Shown one piece after another: positions 58,611-64,000 of a stretch of 64,000 nt of DNA (positions are counted from its first letter, which is position 1; each line of letters opens with the position of its first letter). The DNA comes from Sycobia sp. Sy_11. Taxonomy: Eukaryota > Arthropoda > Insecta > Hymenoptera > Epichrysomallidae. The notes under the pieces were generated by a model. It worked only from the letters and a program-made list of their open reading frames with translations. It was not told the DNA's origin and searched no databases. The stretch is taken from assembly GCA_018907035.1 (NCBI GenBank), contig JACCIC010000022.1, positions 3,511,501 through 3,575,500 of the forward strand, read 5' to 3'. Both the position numbers and the translations under genes were made by a program.

Positions 58611-60340
58611 TTTTTTTGTTCGACCTTATTTCACTACAAGTAAATTGTTCCAGAAACTGAAAGATTTGTAAAAAAATTTTCCAAATTTAAAAATTGTACA
58701 AGAAAATCCAGATCTTTCATAAACTTTCTTATTTATGACTTCAATATTTTGATCTGTTTTTTTATTCATGCACAAGATTAGCTAATAGAGTAATATAATA
58801 AATTATAAAACTTTAGAAGTAATTTTATTTTTACTCTTGGGCTGTTCAATCAAGGCATAAAAAATACCAATGACTTGCAGACATTTCTAAACAGGTAGAA
58901 GTATTCCTGTTGCAGGATGCTAATTCATTTATTCATTCGAAATTAATTAAAGAATATTCGGGTCGTACGTATGGGTCATATTTGGCTCATAACTCCTGCA
59001 AAACCTAGCACACTTTTTTATTTTACTTATGTATGTTCAAACGCTGATTACTATAAAATACACAAAAAATTGGTAAATCGAAATGTGACAATGAAAACCA
59101 TGAATTTACTTTATTCAAGCCAATATTATTTTAATATTTTTAGACCAAATATTTTCATCTTGTTTACCAACTCTATTATAACTATGGAGCATATAAAATT
59201 TTCAAACAGTATACGGTAGTTGATAACCTGACGAAAATCATAAAAATTTTCCATAATCTCAGTAATTTTTTTTTTATAACATAAATTACATACATGTAAG
59301 TTATTTTCATGCGCTGTATTAAAAGTTTTGCACTAACAACTTCCATGAATTTTAATTGAAATTTTATACATTTTTGTCTGGAATATTTCAATGAATATGT
59401 AACGCAAAAAAAAGATTTGCATTTGTAACATAAAACAGTGAGCAGTAAACTTGAAACTTTGCACATGACAATTTTTCAATAAGATAAACAATTTCAATTT
59501 CATGAACACTATTAGAAATACTGCCGCAATTCTTTTATACCGATAGACTAGAGCGTTGAATGATTATGGAACCATTTAAATAATAATTTATATAAATGTT
59601 TTGCACAAACTGTCAGATGTATACTATTTCTTTTTTATTTTGTATTCATATGCAATACATAGTTATTAATTATTGTATAGTTTCTTGTTTACTTTGCTTT
59701 TCAACAAATTTTCTGATTTCACATTTCTCTGATTTAGTAATACAATTTAAACTTTTTACAAACTGAAATATTTTTATATGAAGCTCTAAATTATTTAGTA
59801 AATTATGGCTCTGATCTATGAAATGTATCATACTAAATTAAATTTATATTCATTTTTATTCTTAAAAAAATGGGACAAAACTTTATGGTTTACTTTAAAA
59901 AATAATAAGAAGCTTAAAAGAAATAAAGAATCTATGAAGGACGACCTGCTTTTTTTTCTTCAAACTAGTACATATTCAAAATCGTAGTTTAAAAATAAAG
60001 TAAATAAAACTGAAATAAAAATGTTAGGAGAAACCAATTACATGTGCCATTAGAATTATCTATTTTATATTCATTCCTTAGGCTGTGTACAAGTTTCGAA
60101 TGCATACAGAGTAAATTCTTTTACTTGTAGAATAGACGGATTTTTTAATGCAGAACTAATTGCAGCTAGAAATTAGTAATTTTTTTGACGACTATGTACC
60201 AACAAGTACGACATGTAAACCAAGGACAGTTTTGAAAGAATTATTATCATTATCTATATTTAGAGATGAACAGATCCCATATACAAGCAGCCTATTTCTA
60301 TATAGCGTCTTCCTTCTTTCCTCGCGTAAACAATTATAAA
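58611..60340. other. AT-rich DNA, no feature seen
   Basis: No gene, array or transposon motif recognised. Confidence 0.55.
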
Positions 60341-60442
60341 TATATTCGACAAAATTCGCTTTACAATCGAGCTCGGCTCATCACGGCAGTTGACGTGTAA
60401 CCTTTAAACTTGGCCATTCGACTTCGTGGTAGCTCTATACAC

Positions 60443-60448
<6 letters not shown>

Positions 60449-60493
<45 letters not shown>

Positions 60494-60510
60494 TGTGTGT
60501 GTGTGTGTGT
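60449..60510. repeat. Compound (AT)n-(GT)n microsatellite
   Basis: 42 bases of AT followed by about 20 bases of GT. Confidence 0.96.
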
Positions 60511-60587
60511 TCAACGCCGCGCATTACATGCGGTGAAAGGCTGCGCGTCCGACTCGCTGCCACATCGCCTGACGCTTCGCTATTACG

Positions 60588-60589
<2 letters not shown>
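60511..60589. other. CpG-rich spacer between two microsatellites
   Basis: A 79-base unique GC-rich segment flanked on both sides by long AT arrays. Confidence 0.4.

Positions 60590-60667
<78 letters not shown>
60590..60667. repeat. (AT)n microsatellite
   Basis: About 78 bases of AT with one GTAT interruption. Confidence 0.97.
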
Positions 60668-61024
60668 ACTTTGTATATGTGGTGTATACATCCCCGTCTA
60701 CCGACTCGTTTCCGCTGGGCGGCGTATTATATGCCAGGAGCAAGGGAGGCGTATAGGCGGTCGATCATGCAAATTGCCGCTCTCGTTTCGTTTTTTTTTT
60801 GTTTTGTTTTATTTTTTTTTCTTTCGTAACGAAAAGGCTCGCGACCAAGCGTCGAACTGGCGCTATGCAGGAGGAGAGAAGTTACTTTTGCGCAATTACA
60901 GCCGTGATGGAGGGGACCGTCCGCACCTGCGGCAGGGTGGCAGAGGCCTAAAACCAACGCCCAGAATACGAATTAAATTCGTGCCCTTTCGCGAAATTCA
61001 TTTATCACGCTTTGACCTCGTATG
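60668..61024. other. GC-rich unique island
   Basis: Repeat-free apart from a T-rich stretch at 60790-60822. Frames on both strands lack domains. Possible regulatory element. Confidence 0.3.
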
Positions 61025-61049
61025 TACACACACACACACACACACACAA
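61025..61049. repeat. Short (CA)n microsatellite
   Basis: About 25 bases of CA dinucleotides. Confidence 0.93.
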
Positions 61050-62030
61050 AATTTAACTTTTTGTTGCGCACTAATGCATAATCGCGTTTCGAGTTCTCGT
61101 TGCACATGTGCCTTCAATTTCTGAGTGTACCGCTGCGCGTGCTGGCAGTAATCCATTCCATTCCATATTGATCTTTTTTACGAACGAAATGTTTGGCTGA
61201 TAAATAATTTTCTATACTTAATTGTTTTACACCATAATTAAAAAAATCAATTGAGACCTTAACTTACTTTCCATAGCGGCATACATTTTGAAAATTAACA
61301 GATAAATAATTATTTAATTTTAGAAGCAATTAATACTTCGTAAAGGCTACGGTACAGATATTTACTAGACATATTTACTGTACTGCATTTTCAAAAATAT
61401 TTAACATAAATGCTTATCTTTCGGAGAAGACTTCATAATTCTTAGAAATTGCTGAATAGCATTACGAACCTCGATAGAAATCAGCTATAAAATGTTCGGC
61501 TTTCGACTAATTTTCACATAAAACTTATTATTCTTCGTCGATTTTGTGATAATACATCCCATGAAAATGGTTAAAGTTTTTTCTCTGGTTAAATTTACTC
61601 CCCCTGCGTACTCGACAACTCTAACTTAGACTATCTGCAAATTCGCCAATTTTTTACAAAAATTTCTGATTTTTCCACAATTTCCAATATGAAAATTCAA
61701 AGCGAAATTAACAATGGAAATTAAAGTAAAACCGGAATGTATTTAAAGAACGTGATCATCAATATTTATTTTTATCGTTAAAGGTTCGATACAAGCATGA
61801 AATTAAACATTTATAGTACTTTATATAACACCGTGTTATGGACATCCTAACAAAACGAAAAGTAACTTACGAACATGTAAAAAAGATACATTTCCTTTTT
61901 ATCGCAGGTGGATAATATTCTTCTGCAAAGTATTCCTATATCACAAAGCGCTATAATACAAGTTGACGTTCTCCGTAGTATACCAAAGTTATATATCTAT
62001 ATAAAACATTACATACTGATATATAATACA
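61050..62030. other. AT-rich DNA, no feature seen
   Basis: No gene or array recognised. Confidence 0.5.
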
Positions 62031-62473
62031 TTGCATACACGGGTACCGTGTTATAACTCGTTTTCTTCATGCGGCGCCAAAAAGACTTTTATACGTCTCT
62101 TTATGGTTTCGTTATTGAAAATTATTAGAAGAATGAATGGAAAAATCGGCCGAATATGAATAATATTGTCTCTATAATTCTTGCTCCGAGTGTAAATGAA
62201 ACTTTCAGTACGACAGTTCTGAATTTCATAAATTCCCATCACAAAATGAGCCATTATTCGTGGAACGGCAATTCACGAGCCGCTTTTCAAGAACAATTTA
62301 TCTCAAAATCCACCTCAAAGTCGTGTAATTAGTTCGCAACGATTCTCCGTATAAGAGAGCCCGCTTTGCGCCCGAACCATTTGAAGGCAAGGCGCCTTTG
62401 GTCTGGGATCGACCCTGCATGCTCTCTTATGCGGGCGCACTGGTGCGTCGCTCACGCGGCGCACCATCAGATT

Positions 62474-62474
<1 letters not shown>
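62031..62474. other. Balanced then GC-rich island
   Basis: GC rises to 62340-62470 with motifs such as GCAAGGCGCCTTTGG (inverted AAGGCGCCTT). No gene or RNA fold recognised. Confidence 0.3.

Positions 62475-62529
<55 letters not shown>
62475..62529. repeat. Compound (CT)n-(TA)n microsatellite
   Basis: 36 bases of CT followed by about 19 bases of TA. Confidence 0.96.
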
Positions 62530-62990
62530 GCATCGTGTCGCGTCGCGTTAGGTCGTCGCTCCTTGTAGATCGCGTATATACACGCGGTGCGTTGGGAGAG
62601 TTAAGGGTAACTAAGCGTGGTGGCGCGCATCGCTTTATGGTGCATGTCGCGCAGATTGGGCGGGTATTTTTGAGAGGGAGAGGGAGAGAGAGAGAGAGTC
62701 TGACCGTGGAACACGAGGCGATAAAGCTGCCGCCCGGGAGCGAAATAACTGCTGCGCATCAGCCTTTTTCTCCTTTCGGCGCCGCGACGCTTATTTCCGG
62801 ATTCCCTTTTCTCCTCTCCGCATATGCTGCCCCGGGCCTCGCGCTACACAAAAGGAAAGAAGAACACGGTGGACGGAGAGAGAGAGAGACTGGGACGAGT
62901 GGAGGGAATGGAAATGAAAAGTGGATGGAAAAGAGGAGCTTTTATATTGCCGTGAGAGAAGTGGAAGGAAAAGAATAACTGATAAGGTTG
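62530..62990. other. GC-rich, purine-skewed island
   Basis: CpG-rich at first, then G/A-rich on the + strand with short GA runs at 62682-62698 and 62877-62889. The 147-codon + strand ORF (62535-62978) is Arg/Gly/Glu-rich, has no domain and starts beside a microsatellite; it is taken as non-coding. Confidence 0.35.
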
Positions 62991-64000
62991 TCAAAAAAGA
63001 ACAGGTTCTTTTATATAGAATATATTTCCCTTATTTTGTAATTTGATTTTCGTTCACGTATCGTGGAAGGCATCTCCTCAAGCTTATACGTCTGGCAAAT
63101 AGAAAAGAAAATTATAGTGAGAATAAAATTTTACATTTCGAAGAGTATGAGCCAAAGTTTGAATTTTGTTTCAATTCATAAATTAAAAGTTGCTAAATTT
63201 ATACGTAATTACTATACTGCGTTAGTTTGATTTAAATAAATATTTAATTGGATTAATTATTATTAAATGATAATAGTGATTTTATTAGTTGATCTATAAA
63301 TTCAGTTATTAAAAACGACTATAATATAAAACAGAAATATATTATTTTTTACATATTAAGCGCCAGGCGTAAATGCAAAGTGCAGAAACTTGTTGATTTT
63401 ATTTCATTAGTGCATTTTTAAGTACTAAACTAGCTCTGTATATATTAATACGAAATAAAGTAATGGGAAAATTTTGCTTTTTATTTATAAAAGAAAATCA
63501 ATAAAAAATTTTATTGACTTCCGCATTAATTTTGATGTTAATTATAAAATAGTTATTTAAACTGATAATCAATAAGTGCTGTATACTATATTCATACAAT
63601 TTTATGGGTTCACCATCTAATCAATCTGATGGTGAAATTTTCAAAATAATGTTTTGTACATAATAAGATTTATATTTTTTATTAACACACAAAACATTCC
63701 ATTCGATTCAGTTAGAAACAGAGTGAAAGTAAGCTGATCTATCTAATCAGTCATGTTTCACAAACAAATCGGTGAGCGTTAAAAAGGGCTAAAATAATCA
63801 ACCACTAATTAAAAAAATTAATAGAGTTTAAGACTCGTTAATGACGTACAGAAAAATCAGTTCCGCTGTATACAGTTTTGATAAGTGTTAGGCAATTGCC
63901 GTTCAATGTATTACTAGTTTTGCATAATAACAAATTACTCTAATAACTCTTTACGACGGAACAGTTCGAAACAATTGGATTTAACATAATTTTAATGTTC
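62991..64000. other. AT-rich DNA, no gene seen
   Basis: No ORF or array. An inverted repeat with arms TTCACCATC (63609-63617) and GATGGTGAA (63628-63636) is the only structured element noticed. Confidence 0.55.

Noticed and set aside
60410..60829. 139-codon + strand ORF
   Set aside because: It crosses two (AT)n arrays and a GT array and ends in a poly-Phe stretch from a T-rich tract; no protein character.
62360..62430. tRNA-like arm (GGGATCGACCCTGC)
   Set aside because: No cloverleaf could be built around it and the T-loop consensus GTTCGA is absent.
62535..62978. 147-codon + strand ORF
   Set aside because: Low-complexity Arg/Gly/Glu composition from a purine-rich CpG island beside a microsatellite.

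Overview
This window reads as insect nuclear DNA, most likely hymenopteran. It is AT-rich and gene-poor, with many long dinucleotide microsatellites, CpG-rich islands set in AT-rich surroundings, and exons with standard GT-AG signals. The order-level call is inference from composition and from the insect-like sodium/calcium-exchanger exon; nothing here fixes the species. I see no bacterial, phage, plasmid or CRISPR features and no rRNA or tRNA gene.

Only two protein-coding elements are firm. (1) Positions 5115-6476 on the + strand hold one complete uninterrupted ORF of 453 codons for a secreted leucine-rich-repeat protein. A TATA-like box lies upstream, followed by a very GC-rich leader with a strong hairpin; poly(A) signals lie downstream. 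(2) Positions 10221-10412 on the - strand hold one internal exon, flanked by good splice sites, of the Na+/Ca2+ exchanger family (insect Calx, vertebrate NCX/SLC8). It covers the end of the second calcium-binding domain and the conserved stretch that leads back to the membrane. No other Calx exon was recognised. If the gene is intact, it enters from the right, leaves to the left, and most of the window is Calx intron: over 53 kb on the 5' side and over 10 kb on the 3' side. The LRR gene would then be nested in an intron on the opposite strand.

Layout: 1-4.6 kb is AT-rich with one GC island at 2.2-3.1 kb; 4.6-6.6 kb is the LRR gene; 6.6-10.2 kb is AT-rich; 10.2-10.4 kb is the Calx exon. From 10.4 to 64 kb, AT-rich tracts alternate with GC/CpG-rich islands, near 15-16, 28-29.5, 31, 32.5-33, 36, 38-39.4, 40.5, 43-45, 47.5-49, 51, 54, 55, 57-58.5, 60.5-61 and 62-63 kb. 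Most islands carry long (TA)n, (GA)n/(CT)n or (CA)n arrays. Several less repetitive islands look like candidate conserved regulatory elements.

Transposon remnants are few: a truncated mariner transposase fragment with its TGDETW motif (30.1-30.3 kb, - strand) and a foldback, MITE-like element (22.1-22.4 kb). Weaker candidates are a signal-peptide-like exon at 39.9 kb (- strand), an ORF broken by one TAG at 17.8-18.1 kb, an unidentified AT-rich ORF at 8.8-9.2 kb, and a short possible exon at 50.9 kb. I found no convincing new multi-gene system. The points most worth checking are the nested-gene arrangement, the structured leader and composition gradient of the LRR gene, the foldback element and the possible secreted-protein exon.
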